From assembly GCA_016717145.1 (NCBI GenBank), contig JADKGD010000012.1:62001-126000 (forward strand): 64,000 nucleotides of DNA, in the 5' to 3' direction. The position numbers were made by a program, and so were the translations under genes. The stretch comes from Saprospiraceae bacterium. Its GTDB lineage: Bacteria; Bacteroidota; Bacteroidia; Chitinophagales; Saprospiraceae. Of this stretch, positions 18,485-26,911 are shown piece after piece. The notes under the pieces were generated by a model. The model made no database searches. It was given only the letters and a program-made list of their open reading frames with translations, and was not told the DNA's origin. The number at the start of each line of letters is the position of its first letter. Positions within the stretch are counted from its first letter, which is position 1.

Positions 18485-18961
18485 TTACATTTTGAGTAAT
18501 TGAATTTCTTCGTTATAGTCAAACTGAAGGTCTTCATGTAAATGATGAACCAATTTGTCAAGTTTTTCTATTTGTCTGAAATAGATTGAAGACAAGGATT
18601 TTACGTGAGATACTGGCAAACCGGATTTTCGGAGTGATTTACAAAAAAAAATCAACAAGTCGACTTCAGTCTCTTTTATACCAGTATACCTGGAATATTT
18701 TGTGATAAGTTTTAACATTTTTCGAACACTTTTTTTGGCCAAATACATATTGTTCATATTTATATCTTCCAAAATAACCGTAATTTCAGTCTTGACTTCT
18801 CGAATATAAGCATCAATATCATCAGCATCAAAAAGTAAAAATGATATCAGTTCTTTATTTTCAGTTTTAAATCTTGTTAATTTCAATGCCAGTTCAATTA
18901 CCCGCTGATGTGTACAGGTTTCAAGTTCTTTTCTGATGAGGACCAAAGATGCTGCTTTCAT
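18485..18961 (-). CDS. Conserved hypothetical helical protein
   Basis: The 158-residue product has no signal peptide and looks all-helical and charged. An N-terminal motif of the type 'RKELE...RVIELALKLTRFKTENKELISFLLFDADD' is one I associate with an uncharacterised Bacteroidota family. The remaining helices (about 60-150) are Lys/Leu-rich. I cannot assign a function. It is convergent with the hydrolase gene and divergent from the GH113-like gene. Confidence 0.6.
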   Translation of the reverse strand: MKAASLVLIRKELETCTHQRVIELALKLTRFKTENKELISFLLFDADDIDAYIREVKTEITVILEDINMNNMYLAKKSVRKMLKLITKYSRYTGIKETEVDLLIFFCKSLRKSGLPVSHVKSLSSIYFRQIEKLDKLVHHLHEDLQFDYNEEIQLLKM

Positions 18962-19058
18962 TTAGAGAAAAAATTTGGTCACAATATCTGCAATATTAAT
19001 TACATTATGATTCAAGTTGTAGCAACTTTAATTAAATCAATTTCAAAAATATAATTGG

Positions 19059-19066
19059 TAACTTTG
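19059..19066 (+). promoter_or_regulatory. Possible -7 element for the GH113-like/panC unit
   Basis: TAACTTTG at 19059-19066 is an exact TAnnTTTG match, 13 nt before the first possible start codon of the GH113-like gene. No TTTG lies 19-22 nt upstream, so support is partial. If it is used, the 5' leader is very short. Confidence 0.3.
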
Positions 19067-19078
19067 TTCAAAATTTAG

Positions 19079-20143
19079 TTGGTGAAAATATTAATTATTA
19101 AAATAGGTTCTGTTATTATTTTTTCAGTTACTTTGATTTTTCTTTACGGTTTTATCAGAAAGGTAGATCATATATCTGATTTCAAAGATGACTATACCCT
19201 CATAAAAGGCATCACCGTAGTTGCACCACCGAGTCCGATTGGTGCTCCGGCATTCAAACGACTCAGAGATATAAATACTGAATGGGTGGCTTTTGTACCC
19301 TATGGTTTTACTAAAAAAGGTACAACAGATTTAAAATATAATCTTGACTGGCAATGGTGGGGAGAAAAAAAAGATGGTATAGAGGCTTGTATTAAAGCCG
19401 CAAAAGCACAAGGTCTAAGCGTTATGCTTAAACCACAAGTGTATATAGGTGGTGGCTGGGTTGGAGATTTGAATTTTAATTCTGAAGAGGATTGGAAGTC
19501 CTGGGAGGCAAGGTATGGAATTTTTATTATGGATTATCTGAAGCTGGCTTCAAAGTATGATGTAGATATGTTTTGTATAGGAACAGAATTTAATATTTCA
19601 GTAGTTAAAAGGGACAGGTTTTGGAAGGAACTTATCAAAGAAATCAGAAAAACTTACAAAGGAAAAATAACTTATTCTGCAAATTGGGACAAATATCAGG
19701 ACGTTAAATTTTGGTCCGAAATGGATTTTATTGGAATCAGCAGTTATTTTCCGCTTTCTGAAGCAGTAAATCCTACCATAACATTGCTTAATAAAGAGTG
19801 GAAGCCAATAATTAAAAAGCTCAAGTCTTTTTCAGAATCCAATAAACGAAAAATAATTTTTACAGAATATGGTTACATGTCTGTGGATGGCTGTGCAGGG
19901 AAGTCCTGGGAAATAGAAAAAAATCTCAAGAACCTGAATATAAATCAACAAGCGCAGTCTAATGCTTATGATGCCTTATGGTCGAATTTGATACAAGAAG
20001 ATTTTTGGGCGGGAGGTTTTATCTGGAAATGGTTTCCTGATGGAATGGGACACGAAGGATATCCAGATAAAGACTATACACCACAGGACAAACCAGCAGA
20101 AAAAATCATCAGAAAGTGGTTTAATACAAACAAAAAAATATAA
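19079..20143 (+). CDS. GH113-like glycoside hydrolase with N-terminal membrane anchor
   Basis: The frame opens with TTG at 19079; GTG at 19082 is an equal alternative and no ATG precedes the membrane segment. The 354-residue product has one N-terminal hydrophobic segment (about 4-26) and a TIM-barrel like GH113 and related families. Likely acid/base is Glu170 (GTEFN) and nucleophile Glu263 (FTEYGY). KPQVYIGGGW (118-127) and the late GGFIWKWFPDG are typical of the family. Known members cleave beta-mannans, but the 'glycosidase-like' branch in Bacteroidota is poorly tested. Its stop abuts the panC ATG with no gap. Confidence 0.75.
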   Translation: MVKILIIKIGSVIIFSVTLIFLYGFIRKVDHISDFKDDYTLIKGITVVAPPSPIGAPAFKRLRDINTEWVAFVPYGFTKKGTTDLKYNLDWQWWGEKKDGIEACIKAAKAQGLSVMLKPQVYIGGGWVGDLNFNSEEDWKSWEARYGIFIMDYLKLASKYDVDMFCIGTEFNISVVKRDRFWKELIKEIRKTYKGKITYSANWDKYQDVKFWSEMDFIGISSYFPLSEAVNPTITLLNKEWKPIIKKLKSFSESNKRKIIFTEYGYMSVDGCAGKSWEIEKNLKNLNINQQAQSNAYDALWSNLIQEDFWAGGFIWKWFPDGMGHEGYPDKDYTPQDKPAEKIIRKWFNTNKKI

Positions 20144-21001
20144 ATGATAACATTTATTGAAAAAGTTGAAGAACTAACCGAAATAATCAAACAATATAAA
20201 ATTAATAATAAAACAATTGGTTTTGTCCCTACAATGGGTGCATTGCACCAAGGTCATGTTTCTCTGGTGAAGAGATCCAAGCAAGAGAACAAAATATGCA
20301 TAGTGTCCATATTTGTAAACCCTACCCAATTTAACGATAAAAAAGACCTAAAAAAATATGTACGGGACATTGATGGCGATTTAAACAAGTTAGCATCATC
20401 AGGGGTGGATATCGTTTTTGCGCCATCTGTGTCTGAAATCTACCCGGATACCGGAGATGCTGGCCCAGTCATAAACCTTTGCGGACTAGACACCTATATG
20501 GAAGGGGCTTTCCGTCCGGGGCATTTTAAAGGTGTCGCTCAGGTCGTAAAAAGACTTCTGGATATTGTTACACCTGACAAGCTATATATGGGCCAAAAGG
20601 ATTTTCAACAATTTACCATTATTAATCACATGATAAAAACACTTCATATACAAACAGAACTCGTGGTTTGTCCGATTATACGTGAACCTAATGGCCTTGC
20701 AATGAGTTCCAGAAATGAACGGTTGACACCTGCCACAAGAGAAAAGGCTGGTATAATTTATAAATGCCTTCAATCAATTAAAAAGAATCAAAACAAAAAA
20801 AGCATCTCCGACTTATGCAACTTTGGCATTAAAAAACTTAATGTCTATCCTTTTCAAACGGAATATCTTATCATATCTGATGGAAATACGCTTAAGCCAT
20901 TGAATAATATTGAAGATACGGATTACGCTGTGGCTTGTGTGGCCGTTTTTGCAGAAGGCGTCAGGTTAATAGATAATATTATTTTGAAACAAGGCCATTA
21001 A
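20144..21001 (+). CDS. panC: Pantothenate synthetase
   Basis: The 285-residue enzyme joins pantoate and beta-alanine with ATP to make pantothenate (vitamin B5, CoA route). Signature PTMGALHQGH contains Met31, His35 and His38; FVNPTQF, the GAFRPGHF.GV segment, the YMGQKDFQQ segment and the MSSRNERL loop are all present. Its ATG directly follows the stop of the GH113-like gene, so it depends on that gene's transcription. No panB or panD is nearby. Convergent with the barrel gene, with only 10 bp between the two stops. Confidence 0.94.
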   Translation: MITFIEKVEELTEIIKQYKINNKTIGFVPTMGALHQGHVSLVKRSKQENKICIVSIFVNPTQFNDKKDLKKYVRDIDGDLNKLASSGVDIVFAPSVSEIYPDTGDAGPVINLCGLDTYMEGAFRPGHFKGVAQVVKRLLDIVTPDKLYMGQKDFQQFTIINHMIKTLHIQTELVVCPIIREPNGLAMSSRNERLTPATREKAGIIYKCLQSIKKNQNKKSISDLCNFGIKKLNVYPFQTEYLIISDGNTLKPLNNIEDTDYAVACVAVFAEGVRLIDNIILKQGH

Positions 21002-21011
21002 TCCTTTAATT

Positions 21012-21620
21012 TTAAATAAATCTATATGCCACTCCAATTTGAATGTTTCTAAAAATAAATTTTGTGTCCAGTTTGTTTCCATTATTATCTGTATAAATAA
21101 TATCTGACACTGAAACAAGGCTATTTGATATTTGTGTGCTGATGGAAATACGATTATTCGGGTAAAATCTTAATCCTAAAACAATACCTAAATCCGATTT
21201 TTTTAAGACTTTAACTTTGGCTTTTTCCCAAACATCATTTATCTTATATTCTTCACCGCCATTAATTCCAACAGAAATGCCGCCATATATGCCAAGACCT
21301 TTGCCTATTTTATATTCAACCTGAGGTATGATCTCCAAAAATTGATATCTCCCTGGAGGAATACCAGTACTATCCTGAGTCGTAAAGCCTCTTTTTGAAA
21401 ACTGAAGATCTACGGATATATGCAGATTGTCACTCAATTTTAATGTAGGTCTTGCAGACAGATAATAATTTAAAGTGCTACTTGTATAATATCCTTCGAA
21501 GCCGGATACTTTGAGATTACTTATGTTAATACCAGCTCCGGCAAAAATATTAAGCTGGGCTTTTACAAATGTGACACTAAACATAAAAATAAGTGAGAAA
21601 AACAATTTTTTCATGGACAT
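21012..21620 (-). CDS. PorT-like outer-membrane beta-barrel protein
   Basis: The 202-residue product has a signal peptide (about 1-21, ending VKAQ) and repeated amphipathic beta strands with Gly/Tyr/Phe. It starts with 'GAGINISNL' and ends with a strand terminating in Tyr-Arg-Phe-Ile. This fits the eight-stranded 'outer membrane protein beta-barrel' (PorT-type) family of Bacteroidota. The specific role is unknown; true PorT of the T9SS is one member among many, and I cannot claim it. Confidence 0.7.
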   Translation of the reverse strand: MSMKKLFFSLIFMFSVTFVKAQLNIFAGAGINISNLKVSGFEGYYTSSTLNYYLSARPTLKLSDNLHISVDLQFSKRGFTTQDSTGIPPGRYQFLEIIPQVEYKIGKGLGIYGGISVGINGGEEYKINDVWEKAKVKVLKKSDLGIVLGLRFYPNNRISISTQISNSLVSVSDIIYTDNNGNKLDTKFIFRNIQIGVAYRFI

Positions 21621-21922
21621 TTATTTAAAATTAAATTATTACCCGCTAATCCTAAAGTCTGGAATGCAAGTTAATCATTAAAAAACAATTAAAATCTATA
21701 TTGTATTCTCGTAGTAAAAATATAATCTTTTAAATCCGTTGTTTTAATGATTCAATATCCTTCTTTACTAAGTTCAAATGCTTTCCAAGACTATCATTTG
21801 ATTTAAGTTGTTCAACCGATTTTCTTGTGCATTTATTAGTGATGAAGGAAAAAAATAGTTTTCCAAAAATGTCCTTTTCTTGACAATGTACTTATAAAAT
21901 GATACCTGTTTAAAACAAAAAA
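21621..21922. other. Intergenic region with a stop-free stretch
   Basis: About 300 bp between the barrel gene and the XerD-type gene. On the minus strand a stop-free stretch of about 52 codons ends with TAA at 21732-21730 and reads like real protein (for example KSVEQLKSND and LVKKDIESLK). It has no ATG, GTG or TTG at its upstream end and is flanked by a stop, so it may be the tail of a decayed gene. I do not call it a gene. Confidence 0.35.
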
Positions 21923-22837
21923 TTAACTATTCCCTTTACTAAGCGGATGATATTTCATCATAGTTTCCCTTAAATAATTCCTGTCTACGTGCGTGTAAAT
22001 TTCTGTAGTTAATATCGATTCGTGCCCCATCATCTCCTGTACTGCTCGTAGATCTGCACCACCTTCCACAAGATGCGTTGCGAACGAATGTCTGAATGTG
22101 TGCGGACTCACAGTCTTGTGTATGCCGGCCATAGCTACAAAATTTTTGATCATCATAAAGATCATAATTCTGGTAAGGCCCTTACCGCGTCGGTTTAGAA
22201 ATAAAGTATCTTCATTTCCTTTTACAATGACCGGTAATTGCATACGTTCGGTTGCTAGATACAGATTTATGTGTTTTATAGCAGAGTCGCCTATTGGAAT
22301 AAGCCTTTCTTTATCATTCTTTCCAAGTACTTTTATAAAACCTTGCTCCGGAAAATAATTACTAAGCTTAAGTGTAACCAATTCTGTGACACGCAAACCA
22401 CATGCGTAGAGAGTTTCTAATATGGCTCGATTCCGCTGATTATGTGGCAACGACATATCTATTGATGCCAGGATTGAAGATATTTCTTCATAACTAAGTA
22501 CATCAGGTAATCTACGCTGTAATTTTGGGCTTTCCAATAACTCAGATGGATCTTTATCTATGATGTCTTCCATGATCAGATATTTATAAAATGCCCTGAT
22601 ACCCGATATGATTCTTGCCTGACTTTTTGGTTCCAAGCCAAGGTCATTGATATAATAGATAAATTGAGTCAATTGGTCGCCGGTAAGCTTATCCGGGCTG
22701 CAATCTATTTTATGAATTAAAACAAACTCCAGCAATTTACCCACATCTCTGATATAGGCATCGATCGAATGACCTGATAATGATTTTTCAAGAAGGAGGT
22801 ATGCCTTAAATCCTTTGATGCCACTATTCCAATCCAT
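21923..22837 (-). CDS. xerD: XerC/XerD-type tyrosine recombinase
   Basis: I chose the ATG at 22837 (304 residues) because the family starts near 'W....KGFKAYLLLEKSLS'; the longer frame from 22870 adds 11 unlikely residues. The N-terminal SAM-like domain (about 1-95) is followed by the catalytic domain with Arg149 (CGLRVTEL), Lys173, His246 and Arg249 (HTFRHSFAT), His272 (GHESI) and Tyr281. All six catalytic positions are present. Its length and lack of phage neighbours suggest the housekeeping dimer-resolution recombinase that acts at dif. XerC versus XerD cannot be decided by eye. It is divergent from bshA. Confidence 0.88.
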   Translation of the reverse strand: MDWNSGIKGFKAYLLLEKSLSGHSIDAYIRDVGKLLEFVLIHKIDCSPDKLTGDQLTQFIYYINDLGLEPKSQARIISGIRAFYKYLIMEDIIDKDPSELLESPKLQRRLPDVLSYEEISSILASIDMSLPHNQRNRAILETLYACGLRVTELVTLKLSNYFPEQGFIKVLGKNDKERLIPIGDSAIKHINLYLATERMQLPVIVKGNEDTLFLNRRGKGLTRIMIFMMIKNFVAMAGIHKTVSPHTFRHSFATHLVEGGADLRAVQEMMGHESILTTEIYTHVDRNYLRETMMKYHPLSKGNS

Positions 22838-22857
22838 TGGATAAAGATACAAAACAA

Positions 22858-22890
22858 TTGTGGCATACAAACGATTTTGATTTATTTTTG
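22858..22890 (+). promoter_or_regulatory. Probable bshA promoter
   Basis: TTG at 22858-22860 and TATTTTTG at 22883-22890 are separated by 22 nt and precede the bshA ATG (22951) by 60 nt. The site overlaps the upstream region of the divergent xerD gene, so the two promoters may share DNA. Confidence 0.4.
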
Positions 22891-22950
22891 TTTAGTACTA
22901 TCAAATCATCAAAGGTGCTAAAACCTTTGGAAATTATAATAAATCAGGGC

Positions 22951-24105
22951 ATGAAAATAGGAATAGTTTGTTATCCTACATTTGGAGGTAGTGGTGTTGT
23001 TGCAACGGAGCTAGGTATTGGTTTGGCCGATAAAGGACATGATGTACATTTTATTACATACAAACGACCAGTAAGACTAACAACTTTTCATGCCAACGTC
23101 TTTTTTCATGAAGTAACGGCAATGGAATACCCGCTTTTTGAATATGCTCCATATGAGACGGCGCTTGCCAGTAAGTTGGTGGATGTGGTTAAATTTGAGA
23201 AGCTGGATATACTTCATGTTCATTATGCTATTCCGCATGCCATAGTAGCTTTTGTTACAAAACAAATTTTAAAATCCCAAGGTTTGAATTTACCTATTAT
23301 TACAACTTTGCATGGAACTGACATAACCCTGGTGGGAAATGACAGTTCATTTGCACCTGTAGTAGAGTTTAGTATCAATCAATCGGATGGGGTGACGGCT
23401 GTTTCTGACCAACTAAAAGAAGAAACTCTTGCTACTTTTAAAATAAATAAAGACATACGGGTCATCCATAATTTTATTGATTTCAGTAGATTCAGAAAGA
23501 CAAATAAAGATCATTTTAGAAAAGCAATAGCCCCTGATGGAGAAAAGATATTGGTACATACCTCAAATTTCCGAAAGGTAAAAAGAGTAGAAGATGTCAT
23601 TCGTATATTTGAAATCGTAAGCAAAAAAGTTAATTCAAAACTGCTTATGATAGGTGATGGTCCTGAAAGAAAAAGTATGGAAGACCTATGCCGTAAACTG
23701 AACATATGCGATGAGGTGCGTTTCCTGGGAAAACAAGAAGCTGTTGAAGAAATTCTCGCAATTTCTGATTTATTTATTCTTCCCTCAGAAAATGAAAGTT
23801 TTGGTCTGGCCGCATTGGAAGCTATGGCGTGTGAAGTGCCTGTCATTTCATCCAACGCAGGAGGAATCCCGGAGGTAAATATTGATGGTGTGACAGGATA
23901 TATGTGTGAAGTAGGTGATGTAGACGGTATGGCAAAGCGATGCATCGAATTGCTTGAAGACGAAATATCTTTGGCCGTGTTTAGAAAAAATGCATTCACA
24001 CAGGCAAAACGCTTTGATATTCATGAAATTTTGCCTCAATATGAAAATTATTATTTAGAAATTATAGAAAAAACAAAGCAGCATTCAAACCAATATTTAA
24101 CATAA
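22951..24105 (+). CDS. bshA: N-acetyl-alpha-D-glucosaminyl L-malate synthase (bacillithiol)
   Basis: The ATG at 22951 begins the true domain (MKIGIVCYPTFGGSG); the frame extends 38 codons upstream but those overlap the promoter and read as non-coding. The 384-residue GT4 glycosyltransferase has the BshA-specific N-terminus GGSGVVATELG, HVHYAIPHAI, the HGTDITLVG segment and the retaining-GT4 SENESFGLAALEAMA (Glu pair) near residues 280-295. BshA makes GlcNAc-malate, the first step to bacillithiol. Bacillithiol is known in Bacteroidota. bshB and bshC are not in the window. Confidence 0.9.
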   Translation: MKIGIVCYPTFGGSGVVATELGIGLADKGHDVHFITYKRPVRLTTFHANVFFHEVTAMEYPLFEYAPYETALASKLVDVVKFEKLDILHVHYAIPHAIVAFVTKQILKSQGLNLPIITTLHGTDITLVGNDSSFAPVVEFSINQSDGVTAVSDQLKEETLATFKINKDIRVIHNFIDFSRFRKTNKDHFRKAIAPDGEKILVHTSNFRKVKRVEDVIRIFEIVSKKVNSKLLMIGDGPERKSMEDLCRKLNICDEVRFLGKQEAVEEILAISDLFILPSENESFGLAALEAMACEVPVISSNAGGIPEVNIDGVTGYMCEVGDVDGMAKRCIELLEDEISLAVFRKNAFTQAKRFDIHEILPQYENYYLEIIEKTKQHSNQYLT

Positions 24106-24183
24106 TTGCGGTTCCAACCATATTAATCTAAAAAGTCAAAAAATCATTTCTACTGTTTACCTACTAATAAATACTTTTTGTTT

Positions 24184-24720
24184 ATGAATTGGTCAAAATT
24201 TAACACTGGACTCAATATACTACTCGTGGTACTGGTTGCTGGTTATGCCATCAATTTTTTTTATAAGCGACCAAAATATGATGCCGGGGAGAAAGTTAAA
24301 GATTTTTCTGCTGTGTTAAAGTCAGGTGAAACATTTAAATTATCCGATTTGAAAGGTAAGTATGTACTACTTGATTTTTGGGCATCCTGGTGTGGACCAT
24401 GCCGTTTGGAAAATTCAGAACTTGTTTCATTATATAGCGAAATGAAAGGTAAAAGATTCGTGAATGCAGGCGGTTTCGAAATCGTTAGTGTTGGAATTGA
24501 AAAGGAACGATCTAATTGGGAAAAAGCTATTACAAAAGACAGATTAAACTGGAGTTATCACATTAGTGAATTTGAACAGTTTTTAAGTCCCATTGCCGTT
24601 CTATATGGGGTTAAAGAAATCCCTACAAAATACTTTATCAATCCTGAAGGAATGATTCTCATGGTCAACCCAAAGATAACAGAAATTCAAACATATCTGG
24701 CTGAAAAAGAGGAAAAATAG
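24184..24720 (+). CDS. Membrane-anchored TlpA-like thiol-disulfide protein
   Basis: The ATG at 24184 is preferred over TTG at 24178. The 178-residue product has one N-terminal membrane segment (about 9-27) and a TlpA/AhpC-type thioredoxin fold on the periplasmic side. WCGPC is at 69-73 (DFWASWCGPC), and the cis-Pro lies in KEIPTKYF. The family reduces periplasmic disulfides, for example in cytochrome c maturation; the target here is unknown. It follows bshA by 78 bp and may be in its transcript. Confidence 0.82.
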   Translation: MNWSKFNTGLNILLVVLVAGYAINFFYKRPKYDAGEKVKDFSAVLKSGETFKLSDLKGKYVLLDFWASWCGPCRLENSELVSLYSEMKGKRFVNAGGFEIVSVGIEKERSNWEKAITKDRLNWSYHISEFEQFLSPIAVLYGVKEIPTKYFINPEGMILMVNPKITEIQTYLAEKEEK

Positions 24721-24727
24721 TAAGGTA

Positions 24728-24973
24728 TTACTTGTTATCAGTTCCGCCTGAAATAACAAAATAAATCACGTAAAGCCATCCAAATACAGCATGTAAAATT
24801 GCCCAAAGCACAGATTTGTTTCTCGACCAGGAAGCTACAACAGCAATTGCTGAGCCAATACCAATGCCATTGCTCATAATGTGCATGGAAGTTGTGTCAC
24901 TAACTGACCCATTCTGACCCATTGCCATGATGATATGGCTAAATAAAAAAATGAAAATAAAAATGACCCTCAT
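24728..24973 (-). CDS. Small exported membrane protein
   Basis: The 81-residue product has a signal peptide (about 1-19, ending AMGQ), a short Ser/Thr/Met/His linker and then two hydrophobic segments (about 37-48 and 54-74). The layout, with 'GIGSAIAVVASWSRN' and a closing membrane helix, is that of small Bacteroidota membrane proteins I cannot name. It is convergent with the TlpA-like gene (7 bp between stops). Confidence 0.6.
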   Translation of the reverse strand: MRVIFIFIFLFSHIIMAMGQNGSVSDTTSMHIMSNGIGIGSAIAVVASWSRNKSVLWAILHAVFGWLYVIYFVISGGTDNK

Positions 24974-25132
24974 AACAAAATGAATATTTTACCAAAAGTA
25001 ATTATTTTTTTAATTATACCTAAAAGTTTCACTCAAGGTGTAAAATTAGTGCCATTTTTGCGCTTGAATTATTGATCTATCTGACATTTTGACCACATTA
25101 TCAAATTGGCAACAAAATTGAGGCATTAAAGC

Positions 25133-25678
25133 ATGATAAACAAATTAAAAGAATTTATGTCAAATCAGGTAAATGAATCTGCTCCTAAAAAAATGAAAAA
25201 AGATAAAAAGTCAGAAAATGAACTCGCTTTACAGCTTGAATTAGAGACTGCCCAAGCTGAATTGGAAGAATCAAAAGATAAATATATCCGACTTTTTGCA
25301 GAATTTGACAACTATAAAAAACGAAGTATCAAGGAACGATTTGAGTTGATGAAAACAGCAGCTCAAGAGACCATTGTTTCTTTATTGCCAATATTGGATG
25401 ACTTTGACAGGGCCAAAAAAAGTTCAGAAAACGGTGGTGAAATATTTAGTGAAGGTGTTCATTTGGTGTATAACAAGTTATTTGCTGCACTGGAGCATAA
25501 AGGTCTGAAGCCAATGAATTCCACAGGTGTTGCATTTGATCCCGAATGGCATGAAGCCATCACGGACATTCCGGCGCCTACCGAAGACATGAAAGGGAAA
25601 GTTATTGACACTGTGGAAAAAGGATATGTCCTGCATGATAAAATAATAAGACACGCTAAAGTAGTAGTAGGTAAATAA
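25133..25678 (+). CDS. grpE: Nucleotide-exchange factor GrpE
   Basis: The 181-residue protein has a long N-terminal coiled coil (about 20-75; LFAEFDNYKKRS core) and a C-terminal beta-wing domain. The family motif 'GFDP..HEAI' appears as GVAFDPEWHEAI near 127-138, followed by VEKGYVLHDKIIRHAKVVV. GrpE releases ADP from DnaK. It lies 52 bp upstream of dnaJ, forming a chaperone pair without dnaK in view. The ATG is the only in-frame start near the coiled coil. Confidence 0.93.
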   Translation: MINKLKEFMSNQVNESAPKKMKKDKKSENELALQLELETAQAELEESKDKYIRLFAEFDNYKKRSIKERFELMKTAAQETIVSLLPILDDFDRAKKSSENGGEIFSEGVHLVYNKLFAALEHKGLKPMNSTGVAFDPEWHEAITDIPAPTEDMKGKVIDTVEKGYVLHDKIIRHAKVVVGK

Positions 25679-25730
25679 AATATTGAAATTCACAATTAAA
25701 AAATAATGTAGCAATAGCTGCAGCCATAGG

Positions 25731-26888
25731 ATGAAGAGAGATTATTACGAAATATTAGGCGTCGACAAACAAGCAGACGAAGGAACAATTAAAAAGGCTT
25801 ACCGAAAAGTAGCCATGGAGTTTCATCCGGATAGGAATCCTGACAATAAGGCTGCCGAGGACAAATTTAAAGAAGCTGCAGAAGCATATGAGGTGTTGAG
25901 CGATGCAAATAAAAAAGCAAAATATGATAGATACGGACATGCTGGTTTAGAAAATATGGGTGGAGGAGGATTCTCCGGAGGTGGAATGAATATGGAAGAT
26001 ATTTTCTCTCATTTTGGAGATGTTTTTGGTGAAGGAGGTAGTCCATTTGAAAGCTTTTTTGGCGGATCCCAAGGTGGCTCAAAAAATCGTTCAGGACAGA
26101 AAGGAAGCAATCTTCGTATTAAAGTAGCACTTACACTCGAAGAAATTGAATCCGGAGTAACAAAAAAAATAAAAGTTAAAAAACAAGTAAGTTGCAAAAC
26201 GTGTAATGGTTCAGGAGCTAAAGATAAAAATAGTGTAACTACGTGTAGTACTTGTCAGGGATCAGGATATGTTCGTCAGGTAAAAAATACTTTTCTTGGA
26301 CAAATGCAGACCACTGTTGTTTGTCCTAAGTGCAATGGTGCCGGCAAATCAATCACAGCTCCTTGCGGCACTTGTCGTGGGGATGGTCGAACAACGGATG
26401 AAGAATTGATAGAAATTGCCATACCAGCTGGTGTTCAGGACGGCATGCAACTATCTATGCGAGGGAAGGGTAATGCAGGTCAGGCCGGAGGCCCTGCGGG
26501 TGATTTGCTTATTAATATTGAAGAAAAACAACATGAGCAATTCAGTAGAGATGGCATGAATGTTATTTATGATTTATTTTTAAACTTTGCAGATACTGCG
26601 CTTGGGACCAATGTAGAAGTACCCACATTATCAGGAAAAGTAAAAGTGAAAATTCCGCCCGGCACTCAGGCAGGTAAATTATTCAGACTCAAAGGTAAAG
26701 GACTGCCTTCTGTTCAACAATATGGCAAAGGGGATCAACTGATTAATGTTAATATCTGGACGCCAAAAAATCTGACTCCTGAGGAAACGCAGCTTTTAGA
26801 AAAAATGAAGTCGCTGTCCAACTTTAACCCAAAACCAGGTGATGGCGAAAAAGGTTTTTTTGAGCGAATGAAAGAATATTTTAATTAA
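25731..26888 (+). CDS. dnaJ: Chaperone DnaJ
   Basis: The 385-residue co-chaperone is complete. It has a J domain (1-70) with HPD at 32-34, then a Gly/Phe-rich linker (about 77-120). Four zinc-binding CxxCxGxG repeats follow (CKTCNGSG, CSTCQGSG, CPKCNGAG, CGTCRGDG, about 150-215), then the C-terminal substrate-binding and dimerisation domains. DnaJ stimulates the ATPase of DnaK and hands it unfolded proteins. It follows grpE directly. Confidence 0.95.
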   Translation: MKRDYYEILGVDKQADEGTIKKAYRKVAMEFHPDRNPDNKAAEDKFKEAAEAYEVLSDANKKAKYDRYGHAGLENMGGGGFSGGGMNMEDIFSHFGDVFGEGGSPFESFFGGSQGGSKNRSGQKGSNLRIKVALTLEEIESGVTKKIKVKKQVSCKTCNGSGAKDKNSVTTCSTCQGSGYVRQVKNTFLGQMQTTVVCPKCNGAGKSITAPCGTCRGDGRTTDEELIEIAIPAGVQDGMQLSMRGKGNAGQAGGPAGDLLINIEEKQHEQFSRDGMNVIYDLFLNFADTALGTNVEVPTLSGKVKVKIPPGTQAGKLFRLKGKGLPSVQQYGKGDQLINVNIWTPKNLTPEETQLLEKMKSLSNFNPKPGDGEKGFFERMKEYFN

Positions 26889-26911
26889 TTTATCTCTTAC
26901 CAACATACATT

